Below, one piece after another: positions 7,729 to 15,144 of a stretch of 64,000 nt of DNA. The notes beneath the pieces were generated by a model that was given only the letters and a program-made list of their open reading frames with translations, had not been told where the DNA came from and made no database searches. This DNA comes from Kutzneria viridogrisea (lineage in GTDB: Bacteria; Actinomycetota; Actinomycetes; Mycobacteriales; Pseudonocardiaceae), in NCBI GenBank assembly GCA_014138725.1, contig JACJID010000003.1, positions 930,001 to 994,000 of the forward strand, written 5' to 3'. Every line of letters starts with the position of its first letter. Position 1 is the stretch's first letter. A program made the translations under genes and the position numbers.

Positions 7729-8106
7729 GTGTCGGAGGACTGGGCGGCGGTCGCGAAGGCCATCAACGAGCGCGTTCAAGAGCTCGGGCTGCTGCAACGT
7801 GCGGTCGCGGAACGCGCGGACGTCTCGCAGGCGATCGTCCGCGAGTTGCAGTACAACACCGTTGAACGGCGCCGCAGCGCGCGAACGCTCGAAGCGCTCT
7901 CCGTCGCCCTGGAGTGGCACCCCCAGCACCTCACCGCGGTGCTCCGCGGCCGTCGCCCACCAGCACCTGGTGAGGAAGCCGAGGAGGAGCTGTCGGCTCG
8001 TCTGGCCGCGATCGAGGACCGGCTGACCGAGATCACGCAGCGGCTCGATGAGATCAGCAGCCACCTGGCTGCGGCCACCGGCGATGGCGACCGACGCCGC
8101 CAATAG
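7729..8106 (+). CDS. XRE-like helix-turn-helix regulator with C-terminal coiled coil
   Basis: 125 aa from GTG 7729, which has a strong GGAGGA site 5 nt upstream; in-frame starts further upstream lack one. The N-terminal 65 residues (MSEDWAAVAKAINERVQELG, then LLQRAVAERADVSQAIVREL, RSARTLEALSVALEWHPQHL) are a Cro/C1-type helix-turn-helix. The C-terminal 40 residues (EEELSARLAAIEDRLTEITQ...) form a heptad-rich helix suited to dimerisation. Divergent from the xis-whiB-tra operon across an AT-rich, palindrome-bearing gap, it is the best local candidate for the element's maintenance repressor. This role is inferred. Confidence 0.75.
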   Translation: MSEDWAAVAKAINERVQELGLLQRAVAERADVSQAIVRELQYNTVERRRSARTLEALSVALEWHPQHLTAVLRGRRPPAPGEEAEEELSARLAAIEDRLTEITQRLDEISSHLAAATGDGDRRRQ

Positions 8107-8180
8107 CGGCGATGCCGCTCGTGGTGTCCGGCCCTTCGGTCCGGTCACCCGGGAGGCGCTGTTCCTGTTCATGTCTACAG

Positions 8181-8204
8181 AGAACGGCAGTTCAGCGCCG
8201 TTCT
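8181..8204. promoter_or_regulatory. Inverted repeat between two regulator genes
   Basis: AGAACGGC (8181-8188) and GCCGTTCT (8197-8204) are an exact 8-bp inverted repeat with an 8-nt spacer, followed by three TTAACC-type units (GTTAACCC, ATTAACCCC, ATTAACTT; 8219-8250). The hairpin could end the 7729-8106 transcript; the A/T-rich repeats could be the promoter/operator of the gene at 8283. Confidence 0.4.
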
Positions 8205-8282
8205 ACAGTTGGCACCGGTTAACCCGACCCCCATTAACCCCAATTAACTTCGCAGGTCAGGGCGGTTATTCGGTCGGGGGCG

Positions 8283-9419
8283 ATGATGGCGAGGACCAAG
8301 CTTCGCGAGGTACGAGACCAGCTCGGCTACTCCGCCGCCGAGGTGATCAGGATGCTTCTACGACGGGCTTCCATGCTCGGCATTGGCGTGATGTCTGCGA
8401 CCAGCCTGAAGACGAAGCTGTCCGTCTGGGAGAACGGGCACGAGTCGGTCAGTGAGCCGTATCAGCGGCTGTTCAGGGACATCTACGGCCGGACCAACGA
8501 AGAGCTGGGGTTTCCACCTGAGCAGCAGGACTCCGAGGCGTTCGAGCTGCGCTCACGGCTAGCGGTGGCCCGGACCGTGGATGCTGGCACGGTCGAGCTC
8601 TTCCGGCGACAGGTCAACGACGCACGGCACGCTGACCAACGGTTCGGCGGCATCACGCTGCTCGACCAACTTCGCAGCAGCACCAAGCAAGTCGAAGACG
8701 TGCTGGCCTACGGCGCTGGTCGCGGCTGGCGACAACAGCTTGCTGCGGTACTCACGGAAGCGTCCACCCTCGCAGGCTGGCTAGCGCTCGACCGGAACGC
8801 GGTTGGGCAGGCTTGGACGCACTACGAACGCGCGAAGGCCGCAGCACGCGAGGCAGACTCCACGGCACTGCTCGCGCACGCGACCGCCGAGCAGGCTTTC
8901 GTCCTGGTCGACATCGGCGAGACCTCGCACGCCACCGAGCAGTTCGCCGAGGCCCGCAGGCTTGCCGAGCACACTGCCCCACCGCTTCTCCGGGCATGGT
9001 TGGCCGCAGCACACGGCGAAGGCCTCGCCGCTGCCAACCAACGCGAGGAGGCGCTACGCGCCTTCGATGCCGCTGACGCGCTGCTGCCGTCCAACCCTGT
9101 GGACCCAGCGCTGCCGTTCGTGTTCCTCGCTGGTGTGCACCTCGACCGGTGGCGCGGCAACGCTGCCGCCCAACTCGGCGAACCCGAGGCCGTTGCTCAA
9201 CTGGCCGCCGCGCTGCCCCGGCTACCGCCCACCTTCGTTCGCGCGAAGACCAGGATGCTGGTCGACCTCGCATTCGCTTACGCCGCTGCTGGCGACCGAG
9301 ACGCCGCGCTGGAGCACTCTCGACAGGCACGGCGGCTCGGCTCACAGATCAAGTCAGACCGGCAACTACGCCGACTCGGTGGCCTCATCCTGCCCGGCAG
9401 CGCCTCCGGCGTTGCGTGA
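8283..9419 (+). CDS. XRE/TPR-type transcriptional regulator
   Basis: 378 aa from ATG 8283 (a second ATG follows at 8286), with a G-rich site just upstream. Residues 1-75 form a Cro-like DNA-binding region with the signature SLKTKLSVWENGHESVSEPY typical of these Pseudonocardiaceae regulators. The remainder is a helical repeat domain (LAGWLALDRN, HYERAKAAAREA, AAEQAFVLVDIG, LLRAWLAAAHGEG), likely a TPR-like ligand or partner domain. It is paralogous to the cut gene at 1-815. Its 3' end overlaps the convergent Nudix gene by 54 nt, so antisense interplay is possible. The specific signal is unknown. Confidence 0.75.
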   Translation: MMARTKLREVRDQLGYSAAEVIRMLLRRASMLGIGVMSATSLKTKLSVWENGHESVSEPYQRLFRDIYGRTNEELGFPPEQQDSEAFELRSRLAVARTVDAGTVELFRRQVNDARHADQRFGGITLLDQLRSSTKQVEDVLAYGAGRGWRQQLAAVLTEASTLAGWLALDRNAVGQAWTHYERAKAAAREADSTALLAHATAEQAFVLVDIGETSHATEQFAEARRLAEHTAPPLLRAWLAAAHGEGLAAANQREEALRAFDAADALLPSNPVDPALPFVFLAGVHLDRWRGNAAAQLGEPEAVAQLAAALPRLPPTFVRAKTRMLVDLAFAYAAAGDRDAALEHSRQARRLGSQIKSDRQLRRLGGLILPGSASGVA

Positions 9420-9953
9420 CGCGAGGTAGTACAGCAGCGCCACGAGCGTGCCCGCGCCAAGCAGTTCCTTGCGCTGTGCCAACTCCTGAACCCGACTCAG
9501 CGGCACCCACTCGACACGCCCTTGCTCCTCCGTGTCGGTCGGCTCCCCGATGTGCTCAGCGTTGCGCCACAGGTAGATGTCCATCGGCGCCGTCGTCTGC
9601 CCCGGCAACGGCTCGAAGCTGATCAGGTGCTCAGGTTCCCCAACCGGCTGCCACCCGCTCTCCTCGGCGGCTTCACGCGCAGCCGTAACCGCCGCTTCCT
9701 CCCCGTCGTCCACCAACCCACCGAGCAGCTCGTAGCCCCACTGGTCAGTGGCGAACCGGTAGCGCCACAGCATCAGCGCCCGGTCCTGGTCATCCACGAT
9801 CAGGGCGATGGCGATCCTGCCGAGGTGGACAACGTGGTACTCCCACCGCTCACCGTTCGGGGCCTCGACGTCCGCAAGCCCCAGCTTCACCCACCGGTTG
9901 TCGTAGATCAGCCGCTCACCGTAGGTCTTCCACGCTCCGCGCTCCTCCGTCAC
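9366..9953 (-). CDS. Nudix hydrolase, possible Pif-like exclusion factor
   Basis: 195 aa from GTG 9953. The Nudix box is complete: GGLVDDGEEAAVTAAREAAE followed by ESGW, matching Gx5Ex7REUxEExGU. An N-terminal WEYHVVHLGRIAIALIVDD strand region and a C-terminal helical tail complete a typical small Nudix protein. Family members hydrolyse nucleoside diphosphate derivatives. In the AICE pSAM2, the Pif protein that blocks transfer into cells already carrying the element contains a Nudix motif, so a similar exclusion role is plausible here. A housekeeping ADP-ribose-type hydrolase is the alternative. It overlaps the convergent regulator gene by 54 nt. Confidence 0.85.
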   Translation of the reverse strand: MTEERGAWKTYGERLIYDNRWVKLGLADVEAPNGERWEYHVVHLGRIAIALIVDDQDRALMLWRYRFATDQWGYELLGGLVDDGEEAAVTAAREAAEESGWQPVGEPEHLISFEPLPGQTTAPMDIYLWRNAEHIGEPTDTEEQGRVEWVPLSRVQELAQRKELLGAGTLVALLYYLASRNAGGAAGQDEATESA

Positions 9954-10145
9954 GTCAGCAGCCTACGTGCAAGATCAGCGTCGCCAGAAGTGACGGTTTC
10001 CATCGAGTACGAGAAACCTCGGCATCCTGCGGTCATTACGCATATCAAGATCACCGCACAAGCGCTAAAAAGATGAGTATAGTTCACTTTTTGCAAGTCG
10101 ACGGCCAAAGACGACAGGCCCAAGTCGATCCGCTAGCTTGCAGAC

Positions 10146-10820
10146 ATGACATCAAGCACCGAGAGATCGCCCTCGCGCCCGCCTAAAAATCAGCGAGCAC
10201 AGTTGGCAATCGGCTTACTGGCAATACTCGCAATCCTAGGAATACTCGGATATGCAAGCTATGCGATGATCACCGTTTTTCTTGGCCTTCAAAAAGAGGT
10301 TGCCGCAGCAATCCTCGTGGCGTCCGGAACCGTAATATCAGCCACGGTCACCGTGGTAGCAGGAAGACTTATCGAACGTCGCAACATAGCCGATCGCGCG
10401 CAGCAAGAGAAACGAATTCCAATTTATGAGGAATTTGTAAGCGGACTTTTTCAGATGCTCGGCATAGGAAAGCCCCGCAAAGATAGGGTGGAACCAGCGG
10501 AATCGGACGGGGCTCGAGTATTTGGAGACTTCACCACCAAAGCGATCGTTTGGGGCTCAGATAGCGTCCTACAGGCTTGGACTGAAGTCAGGGATCACTT
10601 CAACAGCCTAAACCCGACCGAAGAACGCACTCCGATTGAAAACTACAACGGCCTAATTAAACTCGAAAAGCTCTTGCTAGCAATGCGGAAAGACCTAGGC
10701 TTGCCGGTCAAGAAAATACAGGAAGGAATGCTGCTGGGAACGATAGTTGACGACCTCCGTGCGGCGGCCCAAAATGCCCACACAGCGCAGCAACAAAAAC
10801 TTGCAAAAGAAAGCGAGTAA
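10146..10820 (+). CDS. AT-rich cargo gene: membrane protein of unknown function
   Basis: 224 aa from ATG 10146. Two hydrophobic segments near the N-terminus (LAIGLLAILAILGILGYASY and AAAILVASGTVISATVTVVA) are followed by about 150 soluble residues (IYEEFVSGLFQML, DFTTKAIVWGSDSVLQAWTE, NYNGLIKLEKLLLAMRKDLG). The gene is conspicuously richer in A and T than everything around it (runs such as aaaaag, codons ata, aaa, att), which points to recent acquisition. It lies immediately before the integrase gene, a common site for cargo. Proteins of this build are sometimes annotated in phage-resistance islands, but no defence family is recognised. Confidence 0.7.
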   Translation: MTSSTERSPSRPPKNQRAQLAIGLLAILAILGILGYASYAMITVFLGLQKEVAAAILVASGTVISATVTVVAGRLIERRNIADRAQQEKRIPIYEEFVSGLFQMLGIGKPRKDRVEPAESDGARVFGDFTTKAIVWGSDSVLQAWTEVRDHFNSLNPTEERTPIENYNGLIKLEKLLLAMRKDLGLPVKKIQEGMLLGTIVDDLRAAAQNAHTAQQQKLAKESE

Positions 10821-10841
10821 CAGCCCTCCGGTCTGGTCGGG

Positions 10842-12107
10842 TTATCTAACGCCTCGCTTAGGCATCCTGGATCCAAGAATCTCGGCGGCTTTGCGGTCGG
10901 AGGCGGCTACCCATGCGGCGTAGACGCGCAGCGTGGTGGCGCCTCCGCCGCCGTGGCCGAGGCGACCGGCGACGGTGCGGAGGTCGATTCCGGCGGTGAG
11001 CAGCTCGGTGGCGGAGTAGTGGCGCAGGGCGTGAATGTGGGTGTCAATGCCGAGGCGCTCAGCCATGTCCTTGTAGCGGCTGGACACGGCGTGTGGGGAG
11101 TAGGGCTGCGTTGGGTCGACGTTGCGGACGCCAGAGAACACGTACATGTCCTCGCTGAACTCGGCGCCGTGCTCGGTGAGCCGCTGAGCGCATCTCTCCT
11201 TGTGCTCGCGGAGCAGAACGACGGTCTCGGTGTCGAGCGCGATGCGGCGCATCTGGTGGGTCTTGGTGTCCTTCATGCGGCCGACGCCTTTGCGGAGGAC
11301 ATAGCTGCTGCGGACCTCAATGATTCCTTCGTCAAGGTCGATCCGAGACCACGTCAGCGCGCAGACCTCGCCGCGCCGGATACCGGTCGTCATGACGAGC
11401 CAGACGAGCGTTCCCCAGTCGTTGTCGGCCTCGTAAGCAGCATCGAATAGGCGGGCAGCTTCAGCGGGTGACGGCGGGGTGGGCTGTGGCTGCGGCTGCT
11501 TGGGGCGCTTGGCGATGCGGGCGGGGTTGGTGTCGATCCACTCCCAGCGCACGGCAGCGCTGAGTGCGCCGCTCATGATCGAGTGGAGCTGCCGGACGGT
11601 CGAGGCGGCCAGAGGCTTGCACGTGTGCGGCTTGCACTTCTCGTCCTTGCAGTCGTGCTCGCCCTCAGCACGGTGCTCAACGAACGGCTTGCCGTCACAG
11701 CGGGCTCGGCAGCGGCGAAGTTCGGCGTAGAGGGCTTCGAGCATCCGCGTGGAGACCTTGCGTACGGGCTCGACACCGAGCACGGGCCGGATGTTGCGCT
11801 TGACGTAGCCCCGGTACATCTCGCGCGTGCCCTCGTCCAGCTCAGCAGTGCGCAGCCACTCGTCCAGCACGTAACCGAACGAGACCGAGGAAGTAGCAGA
11901 GCGCTGCTGGTCAACCTGGCTCAGCAGCCGCGTCATGACCTTGTCGGCAGCGCGCTGCGCAGCCTTGTCGGCGCCCTTGACCGTCTCGGTCAGGTACACG
12001 TCCTTGCCGGTCACGGGGTCGACGCCGGAGAACACCCGGACCTGGAGCGAGTTGCCCCGCTGACGGACGCTGCCACGCCTGCGACGCTGGTCTGCTGACT
12101 CGGCCAT
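10842..12107 (-). CDS. int: Tyrosine site-specific integrase of the AICE
   Basis: 421 aa from ATG 12107 (GTG 12125 would add six residues). The catalytic set is complete: Arg244 in TTGIRRGE, His359 and Arg362 in HALRH, His385 in GRLGHGG and Tyr396 in TLRVYAAW. An N-terminal SAM-like core-binding domain spans about 75-190. Within it is an unusual Cys/His cluster (C133, C137, H145, H151, C153, C158, H161, C163) that could hold zinc. The gene ends 22 bp after the AT-rich cargo gene and starts 93 bp from the tRNA 3' end, the standard arrangement for AICE integrases that recombine at a tRNA 3' end. Confidence 0.93.
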   Translation of the reverse strand: MAESADQRRRRGSVRQRGNSLQVRVFSGVDPVTGKDVYLTETVKGADKAAQRAADKVMTRLLSQVDQQRSATSSVSFGYVLDEWLRTAELDEGTREMYRGYVKRNIRPVLGVEPVRKVSTRMLEALYAELRRCRARCDGKPFVEHRAEGEHDCKDEKCKPHTCKPLAASTVRQLHSIMSGALSAAVRWEWIDTNPARIAKRPKQPQPQPTPPSPAEAARLFDAAYEADNDWGTLVWLVMTTGIRRGEVCALTWSRIDLDEGIIEVRSSYVLRKGVGRMKDTKTHQMRRIALDTETVVLLREHKERCAQRLTEHGAEFSEDMYVFSGVRNVDPTQPYSPHAVSSRYKDMAERLGIDTHIHALRHYSATELLTAGIDLRTVAGRLGHGGGGATTLRVYAAWVAASDRKAAEILGSRMPKRGVR

Positions 12108-12150
12108 ACGGCCCAGCGTAAGCACCAGTTCAAGGACAGAAACATGGACA

Positions 12151-12171
12151 AAGATCCGCTCTGCGGATCTT
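12151..12171 (-). terminator. Short palindrome between integrase and tRNA
   Basis: AAGATCCGC and GCGGATCTT form a perfect 9-bp stem with a 3-nt loop. Read on the minus strand, the downstream side is TTTG, so it may end the tRNA transcript. Because it lies in the element's att region, it could instead be an arm site for Int or Xis. Confidence 0.45.
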
Positions 12172-12200
12172 GAACGGCCCGTCTACGCTGGTAGATGCGG

Positions 12201-12235
12201 TAGGGCGGGTCGGGCTCGAACCGACGACCTGACAG
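12201..12235 (-). other. Inferred attachment site (att) overlapping the tRNA 3' end
   Basis: AICE integrases recombine in the 3' part of tRNA genes, so the core should lie in the T-arm and acceptor 3' strand of this tRNA. No second copy of this sequence was seen in 1-12200, so the partner att site must lie left of the window. The exact core cannot be set without it. Confidence 0.4.
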
Positions 12236-12275
12236 ATTATGAGTCTGCTGCTCTGACCAGCTGAGCTACCGCCCC
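12201..12275 (-). tRNA. tRNA-Met (anticodon CAT), AICE integration site
   Basis: The cloverleaf folds: acceptor GGGGCGG / CCGCCCT (first pair G-U), D-arm GCTCAGCTGGTCAGAGC, anticodon loop CTCATAA with CAT, T-arm GTCGGTTCGAGCCCGAC. The discriminator is A and CCA is not encoded. The sequence is elongator-like rather than initiator-like; tRNA-Ile2 (CAT with lysidine) is the alternative. The integrase lies next to the 3' end. A G-U first pair, where a G-C is usual, may come from the element rebuilding the 3' end on integration. Confidence 0.92.
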
Positions 12276-12490
12276 GTGGCGACGGCGTGCCGTCGCGTGG
12301 TGGGCAGACTACCGGCGGCGTCGAGGCGGCCGGGAGGCGGACCCCTACCCCCGCCGTCTTGCCGATCGGTGAAATCTTGACGGTTGACCGGTTTCCCTCG
12401 TACTTCAAAGATCAAACCGACTCGTCAGCGATACTTGACACGAGTGAGGACCACGGTCAGCTGACACACCCCCACCGGCTGACCTCTCCC

Positions 12491-12524
12491 AGCGGGCGTG
12501 GCGCCGCCAGGTGCCACGCCCGCT
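12491..12524 (+). promoter_or_regulatory. Strong hairpin in the leader of the IclR gene
   Basis: AGCGGGCGTGGC (12491-12502) and GCCACGCCCGCT (12513-12524) pair perfectly over 12 bp around a 10-nt loop. The hairpin ends 14 nt before the GGAGG site of the IclR gene. There is no T-run, so it may be a DNA operator or an mRNA structure rather than a terminator. Upstream, TTGACGG and TTGACC at 12376-12390 could be -35 boxes. The rest of 12276-12490 shows no gene. Confidence 0.4.
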
Positions 12525-12549
12525 CCAGCTGTGAGGACCCGGAGGCCAG

Positions 12550-13320
12550 GTGCAGTCGGAGAGACCGCCGAGCGGGCTGATCGGCTCCGTGCAGCGAGCA
12601 CTGCGGGTCCTGGAAGTGGTGGCGGAGGCGGGCGACGGGGTCACGGCGAAGGCGGTGGCCCGCCGCACGGGGTTCAAGCTGTCGACGACGTACCACCTGC
12701 TGAACACGCTGGTGTACGAGGGCTACCTGGTGCGACTGGGCAACGCGCGCGGGTTCGGGTTGGGCTACCAGTTGCCGAGGCTGAGCAACCGGCTGATCTC
12801 GGAGTTGTCGATCACGCCGGGGATCTCGCAGACGCTGCGCGAGCTGCACGCACGTGCGCGGGCGGCGATGTACTACGCGGTGATCCGCGACGACGAGCTG
12901 GTGGTCGCGGAGGTGGCGGACTCCGAGCAGCACCGCCGGGCGCAGCCCCTGGACCTGGGGTTCCACGAGTCGGCGCACGCGACCTCGTTCGGCAAGGTGC
13001 TGCTGGCGGCGATGTCCCCGGCGGCGCGTCGGCGGTATCTGTCGGGCGCGGGCCTGCCGAGGCTGACCGAGCGCACGATCACACGGCTGCCGGACCTGGA
13101 CGACGAGCTGGCCGACATCAGGCAGACCGGCATCGCCAAGGAGGTGGAGGAGTTCCAGCCGGGGCTGGCCTGCCTCTCGGTGCCGGTGCGCAACGCGGGC
13201 GGCCGGGTGGTGGGCGCACTGGCCCTGTCCACGCCGACGAGCGACTTCGACGCGCGGCGCCGACTGCTGGAGTCGATCATCAAACGCGGCGGCGAGGAGT
13301 TGTCCCGCATTCTGCCGTGA
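12550..13320 (+). CDS. IclR-family transcriptional regulator
   Basis: 256 aa from GTG 12550, with GGAGG 6 nt upstream. The N-terminal winged helix is clear (SVQRALRVLEVVAEAGDGVT, AVARRTGFKLSTTYHLLNTL, VYEGYLVRL), followed by the IclR ligand-binding domain (LHARARAAMYYAVIRDDEL, SFGKVLLAAMSPAARRRYL, FQPGLACLSVPVRNAGGRVV, DARRRLLESIIKRGGEELS). Members respond to small metabolites such as glyoxylate, aromatic acids or glycerol-3-phosphate; the effector here cannot be read. No catabolic operon is adjacent, so its targets are probably elsewhere or include itself. Confidence 0.92.
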   Translation: MQSERPPSGLIGSVQRALRVLEVVAEAGDGVTAKAVARRTGFKLSTTYHLLNTLVYEGYLVRLGNARGFGLGYQLPRLSNRLISELSITPGISQTLRELHARARAAMYYAVIRDDELVVAEVADSEQHRRAQPLDLGFHESAHATSFGKVLLAAMSPAARRRYLSGAGLPRLTERTITRLPDLDDELADIRQTGIAKEVEEFQPGLACLSVPVRNAGGRVVGALALSTPTSDFDARRRLLESIIKRGGEELSRILP

Positions 13321-13369
13321 GCGGCGTGGCGTTCACCCGCGGGCAAGGCACCCCGGCTAGACAACATGA

Positions 13370-14410
13370 ATGAAATTCATCATGGCGTTGGCGCTGGCCG
13401 CGGCGACCGTGTCACCGGCCACCGCCCCGACGACCGTCTCGGTGCTGGCCTGGAACGTCAACCTGGCCACGAAGATCACCACGGGCGCGGTGGACAACCA
13501 GGCCGACCGCAGGCAGCCCGTCGTGCGCGAGATCATCGCCGAGAACGACGCCGACGTGGTGGTGATCAGCGAGGCGTTCCACGAGACGCTGGTGCCCAAG
13601 CTGCTCGACGAGCTGGCGGCCAAGTACCCGTACCACAGCGACAACGTGGGCCGGACCTGCTCGGCTGGCGGCTACCGGGACGGCAGCGGCTGGGACGCCA
13701 CGGACGGCAACTGCTCGAGCTCGCCGGTGGTCGTGCGCGGCGGGGTGCAGGTGCTGAGCAGGTACCCGATCGACCGGGCCTACCAGCTGGTGTACCGCAA
13801 CAGCCACGCGAACACCTGGGACTACCTGTCCAACAAGGGCGCGGCGCTGGTGCGCGTCACCAAGGACGGCCGGCACTTCTGGGTGGCGGGCACGCACCTG
13901 CAGGCCGACCAGACCAGCGGCAGCTGGCCGAAGACCGGCGCACCGGTCGCGGAGACCCAGCAGGTGCGCTACGCACAACTGGGCGAACTCCGGAGCTGGG
14001 TGGACCAGAAGGTCGGTGCGGACGGTCCGGTGCTGTTCGACGGCGACCTGAACATCGAGTACTTCGCGGGACAGGTCGGCAGGCAACCCGGGGACAGCGA
14101 GGTGGACCGGGCCACGGCCGCGGTGCACGGGGTGCTGCGCACGGCCCCGGCCGACAGTGCGTACCGGACCTTCGACTGCTCGGTGAACGCCTGGTGCCGC
14201 CACAACGCGAGCTACCAGCAGTACCCGGTGGACTACCGCGACGACCTGGACTACCTCGGTTACCTCGAAGGTGTGAACCGGCCGGTGCCGAGCCGTTTCG
14301 ACCAGGTGCGGGTGGTGCTCAACCCACAGCAGGGCTGGCAGCCCGGTCAACTGGACACCCGGGCCCCCTCGGACCACTACCCGGTGCGCACCACGGCGAC
14401 CATCGGCTAG
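13370..14410 (+). CDS. Secreted endonuclease/exonuclease/phosphatase-fold protein, sphingomyelinase-like
   Basis: 346 aa. A short N-terminal signal (MKFIMALALAAATVSPATA) precedes the EEP fold. Metal and catalytic motifs are in order: LAWNVN, VVISEAFHE (metal Glu), VAGTHLQAD (catalytic His), LFDGDLNIEY (Asp and Asn) and APSDHYPV (Asp-His). SNKGAAL and the THLQ/DLN/SDHYP set are typical of bacterial neutral sphingomyelinases and related secreted phosphodiesterases; a secreted DNase-like or inositol phosphatase activity cannot be excluded. Start ATG 13370 lacks a clear ribosome binding site; ATG 13382 would shorten the signal. A terminator follows 6 bp after the stop. Confidence 0.8.
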   Translation: MKFIMALALAAATVSPATAPTTVSVLAWNVNLATKITTGAVDNQADRRQPVVREIIAENDADVVVISEAFHETLVPKLLDELAAKYPYHSDNVGRTCSAGGYRDGSGWDATDGNCSSSPVVVRGGVQVLSRYPIDRAYQLVYRNSHANTWDYLSNKGAALVRVTKDGRHFWVAGTHLQADQTSGSWPKTGAPVAETQQVRYAQLGELRSWVDQKVGADGPVLFDGDLNIEYFAGQVGRQPGDSEVDRATAAVHGVLRTAPADSAYRTFDCSVNAWCRHNASYQQYPVDYRDDLDYLGYLEGVNRPVPSRFDQVRVVLNPQQGWQPGQLDTRAPSDHYPVRTTATIG

Positions 14411-14416
14411 GACGAA

Positions 14417-14449
14417 CTCAGGCCCCGTCCACAGGGGATGGGGCCTGAG
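14417..14449 (+). terminator. Terminator after the sphingomyelinase-like gene
   Basis: CTCAGGCCCC (14417-14426) and GGGGCCTGAG (14440-14449) form a perfect 10-bp stem with a 13-nt loop, starting 6 bp after the stop. There is no T-run, as is usual in high-GC actinomycetes. The core CAGGCCCCGT recurs in the terminator at 15774-15810. Confidence 0.7.
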
Positions 14450-14622
14450 CTGGAAGAATGCTCCACCAGTTGGCGGCTGTCACTGGTGGTTGTTTGCCAC
14501 CGAATCCATGGTGTCGATCTTCACTGATTCAGTGCGGACTGGTGGTAGCGATAGTTTGCCGGCGACTTTTCAGGGAAGAGCGAGGAACGCGGACGAGCGG
14601 CCGAGAGGTGAGACCTCCCCAG

Positions 14623-15144
14623 CTACTCACTCCCGGAGCGCGGAGCACAGTAGAAGGAGCTGTCGGGAATACCTCGGACGTAGACTCCCGAGTGGCAGAA
14701 TCCCGGGGGAATGTTCGCCTTGTCGATCACTTCACCAGTCGCCGACTGCAGGGCCAGGACGAACGGAGGGTCCAACGGGTGGGTGAAATACTGGTTAGGA
14801 GGCACCAGGCCGCTGTAGCCGATGCTGGCGAGCAGGTAGGACTTCTTGGGGTCGAGCACAGTGCCCGCCGGGATCGTGGCCAGGTCAATGAGGAACGTTG
14901 AGCCGGCCGCGTACTGCACCGTGAGGTTGCCAATGTCCTGCTGGGCGTCGCTGATGTTCGTGATCCTGATGGACTGGTCGAGCAACCCGGCGGGCCCGTG
15001 GGTGCGGACCTGATCGATCACGACGGTGGCAGACGTGGGCGGTACGGCAGCGCGCGGCTGCATCGCATTCGCCACGGCGCCACCTGCGAGCAACGAGAGA
15101 ATCGTGACAGCCGCCATCAACGTGGCAGCAAGGGAACGTTTCAT
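14623..15144 (-). CDS. Secreted protein with a lamin-tail-like (LTD) domain
   Basis: 173 aa from ATG 15144, chosen because AGGAGAAG lies 5 nt upstream (a GTG/ATG at 15165 would place that site inside the gene). A classical signal peptide (MKRSLAATLMAAVTILSLL, AGGAVANA) precedes a beta-rich body: VVIDQVRTHGPAGLLDQSIR, ITNISDAQQDIGNLTVQY, YLLASIGYSGLVPPNQYF, ATGEVIDKANIP. The order INEV-like strand, NxS turn, GxxLx strand and late A-Y/L strand resembles secreted LTD domains. Two Cys near the C-terminus may form a disulfide. No enzymatic motif is present; a role in surface or envelope binding is inferred. Confidence 0.7.
   Translation of the reverse strand: MKRSLAATLMAAVTILSLLAGGAVANAMQPRAAVPPTSATVVIDQVRTHGPAGLLDQSIRITNISDAQQDIGNLTVQYAAGSTFLIDLATIPAGTVLDPKKSYLLASIGYSGLVPPNQYFTHPLDPPFVLALQSATGEVIDKANIPPGFCHSGVYVRGIPDSSFYCAPRSGSE

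Larger units (their letters stand above)
1..12200. mobile_element. Right part of an actinomycete integrative and conjugative element (AICE) seated at tRNA-Met(CAT)
   Basis: The segment from the window edge to the 3' end of the CAT-anticodon tRNA carries a tyrosine integrase next to the tRNA, an excisionase-like protein, a WhiB-like protein, two membrane proteins and an FtsK/TraB-like DNA translocase in one leftward operon. That is the usual AICE complement, except that no replication initiator (RepSA, RepAM or prim-pol type) is visible. The integrase side faces the tRNA 3' end, so the element lies to the left and its other attachment site is outside the window. Regulators, a Nudix protein and an AT-rich membrane protein make up the accessory part. 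The genes beyond the tRNA look like ordinary chromosome. The right border is well supported; the left border is unknown. Confidence 0.8.

Noticed and set aside
1-12200. Second copy of the tRNA 3' end as attL
   Set aside because: I looked for the T-arm/acceptor sequence of the CAT tRNA in this range and saw no convincing copy, so the left border is not in view.
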